DNA of 64,000 bases from Pseudomonas karstica. Lineage in GTDB: Bacteria; Pseudomonadota; Gammaproteobacteria; Pseudomonadales; Pseudomonadaceae. The number at the start of each line of letters is the position of its first letter. The stretch's first letter is position 1. The stretch is from the NCBI RefSeq assembly GCF_009707515.1, contig NZ_WLYI01000007.1, positions 93,888 through 157,887 of the forward strand, read 5' to 3'. Shown here in pieces: positions 26,586 to 36,432 of this stretch. The notes beneath the pieces were generated by a model that was not told where the DNA came from, did no database searches, and was given only the letters and a program-made list of their open reading frames with translations. The translations under genes were made by a program, and so were the position numbers.

Positions 26586-28117
26586 TGACGGATAACCTGT
26601 TTACCCAGTTGCCGCACCCTCTGGTTTACGCCGACGCTTTGTTGGCATGGTTCGTCCGATTAGGTATCGACAGCGACGAGTCGACCTTGCCCGATGACTG
26701 TGTCACGGCGGCAGCGCAATTGAGTCAGTGCGAACTCAGCCAGTTGTACCTGTTCGACGAGCTGACGGGGCGGTTGGAGATGGCTGCCCAATGCCTGTCA
26801 GGTATCTTGCCACCCGTAGACCTTGCGAACCCAGGAGTGGATTTCAACAACGAGCAGTTATTGCAGTTTGTCATGCAACAGAACCAGGTTTTGTGCATCA
26901 CTGACTTGGACAGCGATGTGTATGACACGGGTATTCTGCCCGTAGTTGCTATGCCTTGGCGTTCATTGCTGTGTGTGCCATTGACTAGCCGACGCAAGAA
27001 AATTTCAGGTTTGTTGTTGTGTGCCAGTCAACGCGGGGCTGACTTGCAGGGGTACGCGGCATCCTTGGGGCAATTGGGCAGCTTTGCCTTGCACCAGCTG
27101 ACTGTTCTGCGGCGCACGCGTCCAGCGCCAGCAGTCTTGCAAGCGACCCGAAGTACAGCCCATGCCAATGGCTATGGGTTGATCGGCAATAGTGCCGCGA
27201 TGGATGAGACCTGTCGTTTGATTGGCAAAGTCCTGCACAGCCGTTACACGGTGCTCTTGCGAGGAGAGACCGGGACCGGGAAGGAGGTGGTTGCCCGGGC
27301 TATCCATGAAGCGGGACCTCGTCGCACCAAGGCGTTTGTGGTGCAAAACTGCGCCGCCTTTCCTGAGGGCTTGCTGGAAAGCGAGTTGTTTGGCTACCGC
27401 AAGGGCGCTTTCACCGGTGCAGAGCGCGACTATGCCGGCCTGTTCGATGCGGCACATGGCGGCACACTGTTGCTGGATGAGATTGGTGATATGCCGCTGT
27501 CGTTGCAGGCCAAATTGCTGCGGGTCTTGCAGGAAGGGGAAGTTCGTCCGTTGGGCGCCAGCGTTGCCCATAAGGTTGATGTGCGGATCATCGCCGCGAC
27601 CCATCGCGACCTCGAGGGCATGGTTGCCCAAGGCAGTTTTCGCGAAGACCTTTTTTACCGGTTGGCACAATTTCCTATCGAGCTGCCCGCGCTGCGCCAT
27701 CGAGACGGCGACGTGCTGGTGCTGGCCCGTCATTTTGCTGACAAAGCGTGCTCCTCTCACGAGCGTGAGCCGATAGCCTGGTCGAGTGCGGCCCTTGATC
27801 AACTGTCCAGCCATGCCTTTCCCGGCAATGTACGGGAACTCAAATGCCTGGTGGAACGTGCGGTATTGCTGTGTGACGAGGGGGTGATTCTGCCTGTGCA
27901 CCTGTCACTGGCACCGGGTCCCATGGCTGTTTGTATCGATGTGACGTTGCGCCAGCGCCTGGAGCGTGTCGAACGTGTGTTTCTGATCGATTGCCTGCGC
28001 AAAAATCGTGGCAATCGGACCCGGACGGCTCGAGAGCTGGGCCTGGCCCGTCGCACGCTGCTGTACCGCCTGGCACGGCTGAAAATCCCCTATGGCGATG
28101 TCAAGGAGGAGCGCTGA
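26585..28117 (+). CDS. sfa2: Sigma-54 enhancer-binding activator of T6SS (Sfa2/VasH-like)
   Basis: A 510-residue bacterial enhancer-binding protein. Residues about 15-175 look like a GAF sensor domain. The central AAA+ domain has Walker A GETGTGKE (227-234), the sigma-54 contact loop GAFTGA (274-279) and Walker B LLLDEIGD (295-302). The C-terminus has a Fis-type helix-turn-helix ([20 protein letters not shown]). All parts needed to open a -24/-12 promoter are present. Placement inside the operon after clpV is that of sfa2 in the H2 locus and vasH in Vibrio. The hcp promoter at 16765-16779 is the obvious target. The start overlaps the tssH stop by one base. Confidence 0.93.
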   Translation: MTDNLFTQLPHPLVYADALLAWFVRLGIDSDESTLPDDCVTAAAQLSQCELSQLYLFDELTGRLEMAAQCLSGILPPVDLANPGVDFNNEQLLQFVMQQNQVLCITDLDSDVYDTGILPVVAMPWRSLLCVPLTSRRKKISGLLLCASQRGADLQGYAASLGQLGSFALHQLTVLRRTRPAPAVLQATRSTAHANGYGLIGNSAAMDETCRLIGKVLHSRYTVLLRGETGTGKEVVARAIHEAGPRRTKAFVVQNCAAFPEGLLESELFGYRKGAFTGAERDYAGLFDAAHGGTLLLDEIGDMPLSLQAKLLRVLQEGEVRPLGASVAHKVDVRIIAATHRDLEGMVAQGSFREDLFYRLAQFPIELPALRHRDGDVLVLARHFADKACSSHEREPIAWSSAALDQLSSHAFPGNVRELKCLVERAVLLCDEGVILPVHLSLAPGPMAVCIDVTLRQRLERVERVFLIDCLRKNRGNRTRTARELGLARRTLLYRLARLKIPYGDVKEER

Positions 28118-28194
28118 TGTCGTGCTGCTCTAGCCATTACTTGTCGGCACTGGTTATCCAGGCCTGCCGGATTTACCTCAAAGAGAGATGCCTG

Positions 28195-28326
28195 ATGCCT
28201 GTTCGTCGGTGGCAAGCCGTTGTGCTTGTGTTGTTTGTTCTTGGTGGCTGTCACGCAAATTACGTCTTCGACGACGGCGACTACCGCCCACTGGGTGACC
28301 CAAAGTCAAGCAGGCGCGGTGAGTAA
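28195..28326 (+). CDS. Small predicted lipoprotein in T6SS operon (43 aa)
   Basis: A 43-residue lipoprotein. MPVRRWQAVVLVLFVLGGC is a full lipoprotein signal with the lipobox LGGC, leaving a mature part of only 25 residues (ANYVFDDGDYRPLGDP and a basic tail). The residue after the lipid cysteine is His, so export to the outer membrane is expected. An ATG at 28117, overlapping the sfa2 stop and behind a strong AAGGAGGA, is in the same frame. It would put 26 residues before the signal, so it may be the true translation start or a coupling device. Function is unknown; the place in the operon suggests a role in the envelope complex. Confidence 0.65.
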   Translation: MPVRRWQAVVLVLFVLGGCHANYVFDDGDYRPLGDPKSSRRGE

Positions 28327-28342
28327 GTCAGGGAGCCCAAAT

Positions 28343-29539
28343 ATGCAATTAGTGCTTGAAGTTTGTGATCCCGGGCGCAGGGGAGCAGGACAGTCCCTGA
28401 GCAAAATTTTTGATGGTATTGGTGGGGTAATCGGTCGTGGTGCCGGTTGTGACTGGATCATCCCCGATCCAAGTCGCCTTCTTTCCAACCATCATGCGCT
28501 GATCACCTATCGCAATGGTCGATATTTCCTGACCGATATCAGCAGCAACGGTGTTTTTCTGGGAGGTAGTAGTAAGCGCTTGCCCAAGGGAAAGGCCAGG
28601 TCTGTTGTGGATGGCATGGTCGTTCGATTGGGAGGGTTCGAGATTCGTGCCTGCCTGATTGGGCAGGCAAAGGGGGCTGAGTTGGGCGATGGGACAATCG
28701 CCACGGCCAACGCGATTCCTGACGACGCCTTTCTTGAGCAGGACCCTATGCAGGCACTTGAGCGCGAGCTACTGAGTCGGAACACCTCGGATGAACTGGA
28801 TTCCCTGAAAACGATAGCCGGAAAATCTGTGTCGTGGGTCGATGAGTGCTCGGTGGAGACGGAGCATCTGACGATGCCCGAGTGGGTGGCGCCCGTGCCA
28901 GAGGCGACACCGAGGCTCGTGGAAATTGTTCCTGCCACGGTCAATGAGGCGTTTTGGACAGCTTTTGCCGACGCGCTCGGTATGTGTCTGGAACGACTCG
29001 ATGAACCCGGGCGAGAGGCGCTGGCGATCAAGGCGGCAAGTTTACTCAGGCATAGCATTGATGGGTTGCAACAGAGCTTGCACACCCGCAATGAACTCAA
29101 GAGTGAACTTAACCTGCCTATGACGGACGTCCGGCCAAAGGGCCAGGCTCCCCTGAACGACAGTGTCGATTGCAGTGAGGCATTGAAGATACTCCTGGGC
29201 ACCGGACAGCTCGGCCTGTTGCCGGCCGAATGGGCGATCGCCCAGGCCTATCGGGATATTCAGGCCCATCAAGTAGCACTACTGGCAGCCTGCCGTGCTG
29301 TTGTGCGCGGTGCATTGATGACCTTTGCGCCAGCGCACTTGATTCGCTGCTTCAAACACCAGGAAAAATCCGCGAGGCTCATCACATCTGGCGCCCACTG
29401 GCGTGCCTATCAGCGTCATTACCAACGACTGATCGAGGATGACAACTGGAGTGCAGGCCTATTGGGCGGTGACTTTGCAAAAGCTTATGAGGAACAGGTT
29501 CGCCTGATCTCCACCCTTGACCGTGCCTATCCAGGATGA
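28343..29539 (+). CDS. fha: T6SS forkhead-associated protein Fha (TagH)
   Basis: A 398-residue FHA protein. The N-terminal FHA domain (about residues 20-105) carries GGVIGRGAGCDWIIPDPSRLLSNHHA-type core sequence with the phosphothreonine-binding GR, S and NG residues (ISSNGVFLGG). The C-terminal part holds the type VI FHA domain (LLGGDFAKAYEEQVRLIS). In threonine-phosphorylation-controlled systems Fha is phosphorylated by the kinase and reset by the phosphatase, and both are encoded later in this operon. GGGAG lies eight bases before the ATG. Confidence 0.92.
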   Translation: MQLVLEVCDPGRRGAGQSLSKIFDGIGGVIGRGAGCDWIIPDPSRLLSNHHALITYRNGRYFLTDISSNGVFLGGSSKRLPKGKARSVVDGMVVRLGGFEIRACLIGQAKGAELGDGTIATANAIPDDAFLEQDPMQALERELLSRNTSDELDSLKTIAGKSVSWVDECSVETEHLTMPEWVAPVPEATPRLVEIVPATVNEAFWTAFADALGMCLERLDEPGREALAIKAASLLRHSIDGLQQSLHTRNELKSELNLPMTDVRPKGQAPLNDSVDCSEALKILLGTGQLGLLPAEWAIAQAYRDIQAHQVALLAACRAVVRGALMTFAPAHLIRCFKHQEKSARLITSGAHWRAYQRHYQRLIEDDNWSAGLLGGDFAKAYEEQVRLISTLDRAYPG

Positions 29540-29544
29540 TGCCC

Positions 29545-30030
29545 ATGTCTCGTGCTGCCATTGCTTTGTTGTTCGTTGTGCTGGGCCTGTTGGTCGGTTG
29601 TAGCAATCTCTCACCCTTTTCGAAACTGACCAAGCTGGATCTGACGCTGACGGCCAGTGAACAGGTCAATCCGGACCTCCATGGCCGGCCGTCGCCCATC
29701 GTATTGCGCCTGATAGAGCTTCGACATCCCGTAGCCTTTGAGAACGCTGACTTCTTCAGTCTCTATGGGCGTGCCGAACACACCCTGCCCAAAGACCTGG
29801 TAACCATCGAGGAGCTGGAGCTGCGTCCCGGTGAGCAGGTGGTACTCAAACTCAGCGTCGAGCGTGGTAGCCGTTATGTTGGCGTACTGGCGGCGTATCG
29901 GGACCTGCCCAATACGCAGTGGCGCCATGTCCTGCCCATTATCGGTCAAAAGGTGAACCGCGCTGAACTGGTACTTGACCAGGCAGGGGTTCGACCTGCC
30001 CTTGCGCTCCAAGATAAGGCGGACGACTGA
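29545..30030 (+). CDS. tssJ: T6SS outer-membrane lipoprotein TssJ
   Basis: A 161-residue lipoprotein that anchors the TssL-TssM membrane complex in the outer membrane. The signal MSRAAIALLFVVLGLLVGC ends in a clear lipobox. The mature part has the TssJ pattern LDLTLTASEQVNPDLHGRPSP, IVLRLIELRHPVAFENADFF and YVGVLAAYRD. The ATG at 29545 has AGGA at a suitable distance. An ATG at 29536 overlapping the fha stop would add three residues without a spaced ribosome site. Confidence 0.93.
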   Translation: MSRAAIALLFVVLGLLVGCSNLSPFSKLTKLDLTLTASEQVNPDLHGRPSPIVLRLIELRHPVAFENADFFSLYGRAEHTLPKDLVTIEELELRPGEQVVLKLSVERGSRYVGVLAAYRDLPNTQWRHVLPIIGQKVNRAELVLDQAGVRPALALQDKADD

Positions 30031-30031
30031 T

Positions 30032-31363
30032 ATGAAAACCCATAAAGTCATCTGGCAGGAGGGCATGCTGCTGCGGCCCCAACATTTGCAACACAATGAT
30101 CGTTATTACGAGCAGCAACTCAAGGATCGAACCCGATTGCTGGGCGATCATGCATGGGGATTTCTGACCCTGGAAATCGACCAGCAGTATCTCAATATGG
30201 GCAAGATCGTCGTCAGCCAGGCCAGCGGCATATTTCCTGACGGCAGCCTGTTCGACTTGAGCTGCACGCCGGAGCCTCTGGCCCTGGATGTTCCGGAAAA
30301 CGTGCCAGGGCAACCGATTTACCTGGCATTGCCGCTGGTTACCGGTAACCACATTGAAGCGCGTCAGGTGCAACAGTCCGAGGTATTGGCACGCTACGTC
30401 ATGTGCCAGACCGACGTGGTTGATTCAAACGCGGGGGAAGACGCTCGTTGCCAGATCAACTGCGGGCGTCCAGATTTTCGCCTGCTATCGGGCGAGCAGC
30501 AGAGTGACCAGCGGTACGTGAAGCTCAAGGTAGCCCAGGTGCTGGGATGCGCCTCGGACGGTGTGGTCAGCCTGGACCCTGACTTTGTCCCGACCTTTAT
30601 CCACCTGCAAGGCTCCAGGTATCTGTTGTCCTGCCTCAAGGAGGTGATCAGCCTGCTGGCCAGCCGTGGCGATGCCATTGCCGAGCGCCTGCGCTCCAAT
30701 GGCAAGGCCGTGGGGGCGCAAGTTGGCGATTTCCTGATGTTGCAACTGATCAACCGTACCGAGTTGGTCTTGCGCCACTACCTGGACCTTTCCCAGGTCA
30801 GTCCCGAGACATTGTATCGAGCTCTATTATCGATTCTGGGCGAACTGTCGACGTTCGCCAGTGATACCAAGCGCCCGCGCCTTGAAGGGCGCTACCGGCA
30901 CAGCGACCAGGGTGCCAGTTTTCGTGGGTTGATGGAGGCGATACGCAGTGTGTTGTCGATGGTGCTTGAACAACATGCCATCGAGTTGGCGCTGCAACAA
31001 CGCCAGTATGGCGTACTGGTGTGTCCGGTAAGTGATCTCAAACTGCTGGGCTCGGCAACCTTCGTGCTGTCGGCCAGTGCCCACTGCGATAGCGAGGAGC
31101 TTCGTCATCGCCTGCCCACACATCTGAAAATTGGGCCCGTGGAGCGGATTCGTGAGCTGGTGAACCTGCATCTGATGGGGATCAAGGTCAAGCCATTGCC
31201 GGTAGCTCCCAGGCAGATTCCGTTTCATGCCGGCAATACCTATTTCATGCTCGAACTCAGTGCCCGCGACGTCACGCAACTGGAGCATTCCGGAGGGTTC
31301 GCCTTCCATGTCGCCGGTGAATTTGCCGAACTTGAACTGAAATTCTGGGCCATCAGGAACTGA
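30032..31363 (+). CDS. tssK: T6SS baseplate protein TssK
   Basis: A 443-residue TssK, the trimeric adaptor that links the baseplate to the TssL-TssM membrane complex. The start KTHKVIWQEGMLLRPQHLQHNDRYYE is near-invariant in the family. Later matches include GDAIAERLR, HYLDLSQVSPETLYRALLSILGEL and a C-terminal ELELKFWAIRN. It begins one base after the tssJ stop and ends four bases before tssL. Confidence 0.95.
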   Translation: MKTHKVIWQEGMLLRPQHLQHNDRYYEQQLKDRTRLLGDHAWGFLTLEIDQQYLNMGKIVVSQASGIFPDGSLFDLSCTPEPLALDVPENVPGQPIYLALPLVTGNHIEARQVQQSEVLARYVMCQTDVVDSNAGEDARCQINCGRPDFRLLSGEQQSDQRYVKLKVAQVLGCASDGVVSLDPDFVPTFIHLQGSRYLLSCLKEVISLLASRGDAIAERLRSNGKAVGAQVGDFLMLQLINRTELVLRHYLDLSQVSPETLYRALLSILGELSTFASDTKRPRLEGRYRHSDQGASFRGLMEAIRSVLSMVLEQHAIELALQQRQYGVLVCPVSDLKLLGSATFVLSASAHCDSEELRHRLPTHLKIGPVERIRELVNLHLMGIKVKPLPVAPRQIPFHAGNTYFMLELSARDVTQLEHSGGFAFHVAGEFAELELKFWAIRN

Positions 31364-31367
31364 ACCT

Positions 31368-32234
31368 ATGTTGATGGAAAGAGAACCTTTGCCGGATGAA
31401 AAAACGGTACTGCTCGACCGCCTGGGTCGTGCCCCCGAACAGGGCCCAATTACCGACTTCGCATCGCCTCCGCGCTTCGAGCAACTGGAAGACCGAATGG
31501 TCTACGCGGCCCGTTTGCAGGGCGCGCAAAGCTTCAATGTCGGGCTCAACATCCTGGTGGCGACGGCCTGGGAGTTATTGTCCGAGGTGGTCCGACTCAA
31601 GGGTAGCGTTGCTCAGGAAAGTCTTCATGCGCTCAATGATCGGCTGTCGTGCGGCATCACGCTTTTCGAAACGCGGGCCCTGCATGAGGGCGCCGAGACC
31701 AGTGAGGTGGTGGCGGCGCGTTATGTGCTGTGCAGTGTGATTGACGAGGCTGTCGTGACCACTGCCTGGGGCAGTCAGAGCGATTGGTCGCAAATAAGCC
31801 TGCTGAGCCGTTTTCATAATGAAACTTTCGGTGGCGAGAAGTTTTTCCTGCTGCTGGAGCGAATGTCGAGGAACCCCGTCAAGCATGTGGCAATGCTGGA
31901 GCTGATGTACTTGTGCTTGTCCCTGGGGTTCGAGGGCAAGTACCGGGTCATGGAACGTGGTGTTCTGCAACTAGAGGGCATTCGGGACGCCCTGTATCGA
32001 CAGATCAGGCACGTGCGCGGCGATCCCCCTCGGGACCCCGCGACGATGCCGCAGCAAGGGCAGCAACACCGCAGGCTGATACGCATTGTTTCCGTGTCCT
32101 GGGTGACGATCTTTGTCACGGCCTGCCTGTTGATGATGTATTCGGGGTTTGCCTGGGTACTTGGCGAGCAGCGCGAGAGGGTACTGCAGCCTTATCAAGA
32201 GCGAGCGCCACTCATCACTTCAATGCACAGGTAA
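31368..32234 (+). CDS. tssL: T6SS inner-membrane protein TssL (DotU/IcmH)
   Basis: A 288-residue TssL of the short form. The cytoplasmic DotU domain (about residues 50-215) shows CSVIDEAVVTTAWG, FHNETFGGEKFF and MLELMYLCLSLGFEGKYRV. A single C-terminal transmembrane helix (WVTIFVTACLLMMYSGFAWVL) is followed by a short periplasmic tail. No peptidoglycan-binding OmpA domain is present, so wall anchoring would need another protein. AGGA lies nine bases before the ATG. The stop overlaps an ATG of tssM. Confidence 0.94.
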   Translation: MLMEREPLPDEKTVLLDRLGRAPEQGPITDFASPPRFEQLEDRMVYAARLQGAQSFNVGLNILVATAWELLSEVVRLKGSVAQESLHALNDRLSCGITLFETRALHEGAETSEVVAARYVLCSVIDEAVVTTAWGSQSDWSQISLLSRFHNETFGGEKFFLLLERMSRNPVKHVAMLELMYLCLSLGFEGKYRVMERGVLQLEGIRDALYRQIRHVRGDPPRDPATMPQQGQQHRRLIRIVSVSWVTIFVTACLLMMYSGFAWVLGEQRERVLQPYQERAPLITSMHR

Positions 32235-32248
32235 TGCAGGTAGCAAGC

Positions 32249-35200
32249 ATGAAAGCATTCTTCAAGAGAGCGGCTGACTTCCTGGGCATGACCTGGCTGT
32301 GGAGTCTGTTATTGGTGCTCTCGACAACCTTGGCCGTATGGTTTTTCGGGCCCTTGTTGGCGGTCGACGATTACCGGTTCTGGCAAGGTTCGGTAGCGCG
32401 CCTGCTGACCATCAGTACTCTGTTTCTGCTGTGGGGCCTGGCAATGGTCTTTGTCAACCGCCGCGGCCCGACACTGCAGAGAGATTACGAACTCCGGCCG
32501 CACCAGCACCTCATCATTCGGGAGCAAAGAACATTGCGCGCCCGATTCAAGGTAGCGCTGCACGCCCTGAGAGTCTCAACGCGTTATGGCGAACGCAGTG
32601 GGCGTTGGCGCAACGACTTGCCCTGGTTCCTGCTGATCGGAAACACAGGCAGTGGCAAGACCTGTTTGCTAGAGGCCGGCGGGTTGCAATTGGCACTCGA
32701 CAGGATTGATCCCTCGTCGACCCGTAGCGGGAGCGGTACCCGCGACTGCGAATGGTATTTTGCCGACGATGGGGTGTTGGTCGATACCGCAGGGCGATAC
32801 CTGAGCCTCGCAGATGGTGCAGTGGATGCCGCCGGTTGGTCGACGTTGCTTGGCCTGCTTAAAGGACGCCGTCGTTTCCGTCCGCTTGATGGTGTGCTGG
32901 TGGCGCTTTCGGTGGACACATTGCTTAACGGCAGCGAGCAGGAACTGGAGATTCTGGCACGCCAGGTCCATAGCCGCCTGCAGGGTATTCAGCAGTCCTT
33001 GCATGTTCAAATACCGGTCTACCTGATCTTGACTCAGGCGGATCGCTTACCGGGATTTGTGGAGTTCTTTGACCGGCTGGAGGCCGAAGGCCATGATGCG
33101 GTGCTCGGTGAGCGACTTGTCGTTGGCAGGGGCAGTGCTGATATTGCCGAGGTGCGCCGGGCATTCGAGGCATTGCTCCAGCGTCTGAGCAGCGAGTTGA
33201 TCCAGCGCCTGCATCAAGAACGAAATACCGAACGTCGTGGGCGAATGCTCGATTTTCCCCATCAGGTGGCCCAGCTTGGTGAGCGCCTGTGCCTGTTTGT
33301 CGAGTTGGCGTTTTCCGCCCACAGTTACCAGAGCGTCAATGCCTTGCGCGGTTTTTACTTGACCAGTGCCGGCGGCAATACTCTGTCGGATGGAGGGGCT
33401 CTATTGTCGGGAGGGCAGGGTCAAGGTTCCGGTGCAGGAGATACGCGCCCACGCTTTATTCAGGGATTGTTGAGCCGGGTAGTCTTTTCCGGCGCTGACC
33501 TGGCGGGGCTCGATAGTCTTGAGCAGCACAGGCTTCGGCCTCGCCAGCGTATGCTGGCCCTGGCCGCGTTGCTGGTCGTTGGGGCGGCAGGCCTGCTGTG
33601 GATGCGCAGTTATTCTGTCAATCATCAGCATCTTGAGCAGGTGCGCGAGCTGGCCCGGCATTTTTTACCGCCGTCTTCGGTGGAGAATGCCCTGGCAATC
33701 CTGCCCTCATTGGACACACATCTGGCGGCTACCCGGGTTTTTCCTCCTAGAGGTCAGGCAAGCGTGTCCGAACAAGTTGGGTTGTACCAAGGCGACAGTA
33801 GCCGGCCCGTCCTGGACCAGGCCTACGAGCAGGCGCTGCAACGCCTGTTGTTGTCCCACGTCAACGTGATGCTTGAGCGGCAAGTGCGCGCCAGCCTGGA
33901 GGATCGCGAGTTGTTATCGGACAGCCTGCGGGCGTACCTGATGCTCAACCTGCGGGAGCGGCGTGATCCGGATTGGCTCAAGGAGCGAGTCGCGGGCCAA
34001 TGGTCGTTGCTGCATGCCGGTGACACCAGGGTACAACGTCGGCTGAACGAGCACTTTGAGCGGTTGCTTGAACAACCTTTCGCATACCCAATCAATAACG
34101 AGTTAGTGGCCCAGGCGCGACAGGTATTGCGAGGAGAATCTCTGGCCAGCGTGGTGTACCGCGTGCTGCGTGAGCAGGCCCGCAATCTTGAACCTTATCG
34201 CTTCAGCCAGCACCTGGATCCCCGAGGACGTGTGTTCGCTGGGATCGATCAACCCATCCCGGGGTTTTACACTCAGCGTTATGTGCATTATTTCGCGGCC
34301 CAGGGATCTCGATTGGTGAATACCATCGTGCAAGACAACTGGGTGCTGGGTGAAGGCGCAGACCTGAGTCCGATGGACTTGCGTCGATTGATGGTGGAAC
34401 TGGAGCAACGTTATTTCAGCGAGTACGCCGAGACCTGGAGCGAGGCCCTTGGCCAGGTTCGTTTGCAAGACACCGACACCGCCAGGCAAGGTGCCGAGCA
34501 GTTGGCCAGCCTGACATCGGCGCACTCACCCTTGTTGCAGCTGCTGCAACAGGTCAGGGAAAACACACGTTTTTCGTCTGCGCCAGAGCAGGTTGGTGGC
34601 CTTGCAGGCAGTATGCCAGGGCCGCTCACTCCTTTGCCCCAGGCAGCGTTGGGCAATGCTTTGGGCGTGATTGCCGGTGAGTCTTCGGACACCGCCCGGA
34701 GGGCGCTGCAACGTCGCTTCGAGTCTCTGCATCAACTGTTGGATGACCAGCAGAATCCCGGAACAGAACTGACCCAGGCACTGCAGGCGCTCAACCAATT
34801 GCATCTGCAGTTGGCGGCGCTGAGTCGGGTGGGGCAGCCAGAGCAAGCGGCATTCGATATGGTCAAGCAGCGAATGCATGGCCAGCAGGATGCCCTGAGC
34901 GATTTGCGTAATGTCGCCATGCGCTTGCCGTTGCCGCTTGCCTCCTGGGTTGATGGTTTGGCCGATAGCCATTGGCGCCGAGTACTCGATGATGCCTACC
35001 GCCATTTGAACCAGCGCTACCAGAGTGAGGTGTACGGTTTTTACGCCAAGGCGATCAAGCAACGCTATCCGTTCAATGCCCACGCCAGCAGCGATGTTGC
35101 CTTGACCGATTTCCACGAGTTCTTCAAGCCCCAGGGGGTAATGGCACGGTTTTTCGATAGCTATTTGCGTCCTTTCGTCAGCGGCGACGCCGGCCGCTAC

Positions 35201-35704
35201 CGGTTGCGCAGTCTGGACGGTCGCACTTTGCCCATGTCTCGTGCACTGCTTGATCAGTTGGGTAAGGCGAAAGTGATTCGTCGCGGCTTTTTTGCAGATG
35301 ACCAGGGCCTGGCTCAGGTTCGCTTTACACTGGCGCCTTATAGCCTTGACTCGACGGTGAGTCGTGCGATCTTTCGGTTCGGCAGCCAGCAAATGGAGTA
35401 TCGCCATGGGCCGATTGTGCCTATGGCGTTCCAATGGCCAACCGAGGCAGAGGATGGCCGCAGCAGTCTGGTGCTGGAGCGAGACGCCGAGCGTGCGCAG
35501 GGTATCGAGAAAAACACCGGCCCCTGGTCCCTGTTCCGGTTGTTCGACCTTATGCAAAGCGAGTCCTTGAGCGGGCGTGATGTGCTGGTGCTCAAGGCCG
35601 ATCTCGGTGGTTCGCGGGTCAATTACTTACTGACCAGCCAGAGCACGCCCAGTCCGTTTGACTTGGGCACATGGCGCACTTTCCGCATCCCGGAGCAGTT
35701 GTGA
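32249..35704 (+). CDS. tssM: T6SS inner-membrane protein TssM (IcmF)
   Basis: A 1151-residue TssM, which spans the periplasm from TssL to TssJ. Transmembrane helices lie at about 16-36, 53-69 and 433-450. Between the second and third is a cytoplasmic NTPase-like domain with an intact Walker A, GNTGSGKT (131-138), and VDTAGRY. The large periplasmic part follows, ending in the domain with FFKPQGVMARFFDSYLRPFV and a final DLGTWRTFRIPEQL. The ATG at 32249 has AGGT upstream; one at 32234 overlaps the tssL stop and would add five residues. Length is normal. Confidence 0.95.
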   Translation: MKAFFKRAADFLGMTWLWSLLLVLSTTLAVWFFGPLLAVDDYRFWQGSVARLLTISTLFLLWGLAMVFVNRRGPTLQRDYELRPHQHLIIREQRTLRARFKVALHALRVSTRYGERSGRWRNDLPWFLLIGNTGSGKTCLLEAGGLQLALDRIDPSSTRSGSGTRDCEWYFADDGVLVDTAGRYLSLADGAVDAAGWSTLLGLLKGRRRFRPLDGVLVALSVDTLLNGSEQELEILARQVHSRLQGIQQSLHVQIPVYLILTQADRLPGFVEFFDRLEAEGHDAVLGERLVVGRGSADIAEVRRAFEALLQRLSSELIQRLHQERNTERRGRMLDFPHQVAQLGERLCLFVELAFSAHSYQSVNALRGFYLTSAGGNTLSDGGALLSGGQGQGSGAGDTRPRFIQGLLSRVVFSGADLAGLDSLEQHRLRPRQRMLALAALLVVGAAGLLWMRSYSVNHQHLEQVRELARHFLPPSSVENALAILPSLDTHLAATRVFPPRGQASVSEQVGLYQGDSSRPVLDQAYEQALQRLLLSHVNVMLERQVRASLEDRELLSDSLRAYLMLNLRERRDPDWLKERVAGQWSLLHAGDTRVQRRLNEHFERLLEQPFAYPINNELVAQARQVLRGESLASVVYRVLREQARNLEPYRFSQHLDPRGRVFAGIDQPIPGFYTQRYVHYFAAQGSRLVNTIVQDNWVLGEGADLSPMDLRRLMVELEQRYFSEYAETWSEALGQVRLQDTDTARQGAEQLASLTSAHSPLLQLLQQVRENTRFSSAPEQVGGLAGSMPGPLTPLPQAALGNALGVIAGESSDTARRALQRRFESLHQLLDDQQNPGTELTQALQALNQLHLQLAALSRVGQPEQAAFDMVKQRMHGQQDALSDLRNVAMRLPLPLASWVDGLADSHWRRVLDDAYRHLNQRYQSEVYGFYAKAIKQRYPFNAHASSDVALTDFHEFFKPQGVMARFFDSYLRPFVSGDAGRYRLRSLDGRTLPMSRALLDQLGKAKVIRRGFFADDQGLAQVRFTLAPYSLDSTVSRAIFRFGSQQMEYRHGPIVPMAFQWPTEAEDGRSSLVLERDAERAQGIEKNTGPWSLFRLFDLMQSESLSGRDVLVLKADLGGSRVNYLLTSQSTPSPFDLGTWRTFRIPEQL

Positions 35705-36432
35705 TCAGGCTACCAGGCCGCTGGCGCAGCGCAGGGCGAACCGCCCGTGGCAAGGTTCGGGGGCGCAATGAGGATGCGTTTCTTGATTGTCCGCAGCAGG
35801 GCTGCTGGGTGGTGGCGGACGGGATGGGTGGCCACCAGGCGGGCGATGTCGCCAGCCAACTGGTGGTCAAGAGCCTGGCCGCATTGCCGGGACAAGGTAG
35901 TCTTGATGAGCGCTTGCTGGGCGTTCGGCGCTGCCTGCAGTGGCTTGACCGGCAGATGGGCCAGGTGTTGCCGGTGGCTGCTCGCGGGGCTGATTACATC
36001 ATGGGTAGCACGGTGGTGGCCTTGCTGCTTGAGGGGGATCGCGCGGCTTGCATCTGGGCCGGCGACAGTCGTTGTTACCTGTGGCGAGGGCGGGCTCTGT
36101 ACCAGTTGTCCCGGGATCATTCCCTGCTGGAGCAACTGATCGACGAACAGCGGCTGAGCCCGGAGCAGGCCAGGGCGCATCCGGATGCCAGGGCCTTGAC
36201 CCGGGCCGTGGGCGCGCGCGCAACGCTGGCCCCGGAAGTACTGGAGCTCAAGACGTCCCCTGGGGATGTGTTTTTGTTGTGCAGTGATGGCTTGTATCAG
36301 GGGCTCAGTCCTGGAGAGCTGGAAGGTGCCCTGAGCCTCGGCGCGCCACAAAGGGTCCTGGATCGATTGTTCGAGGAGGTCTTACGCGGTGCCGCCAGGG
36401 ACAATCTGACCGCTGTGGTCATTCAGCGATGA
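35701..36432 (+). CDS. T6SS PP2C-type protein phosphatase (PppA/Stp1-like)
   Basis: A 243-residue metal-dependent Ser/Thr phosphatase. The PPM/PP2C metal motifs are all visible: RGRNEDAF, VADGMGGHQAGDVAS, GSTVVALL, WAGDSRCYL, LCSDGLYQG and RDNLTAVV. In T6SS loci with Fha this enzyme removes phosphate from Fha and resets the system. The start is a GTG overlapping the tssM stop, with GGAG six bases upstream. Its end overlaps the kinase start by four bases, so the two should be made together. Confidence 0.93.
   Translation: MIRLPGRWRSAGRTARGKVRGRNEDAFLDCPQQGCWVVADGMGGHQAGDVASQLVVKSLAALPGQGSLDERLLGVRRCLQWLDRQMGQVLPVAARGADYIMGSTVVALLLEGDRAACIWAGDSRCYLWRGRALYQLSRDHSLLEQLIDEQRLSPEQARAHPDARALTRAVGARATLAPEVLELKTSPGDVFLLCSDGLYQGLSPGELEGALSLGAPQRVLDRLFEEVLRGAARDNLTAVVIQR

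Noticed and set aside
34526..35557. Minus-strand open frame of 343 codons across tssM
   Set aside because: Shadow of tssM, which is supported by Walker A, membrane segments and family sequence.
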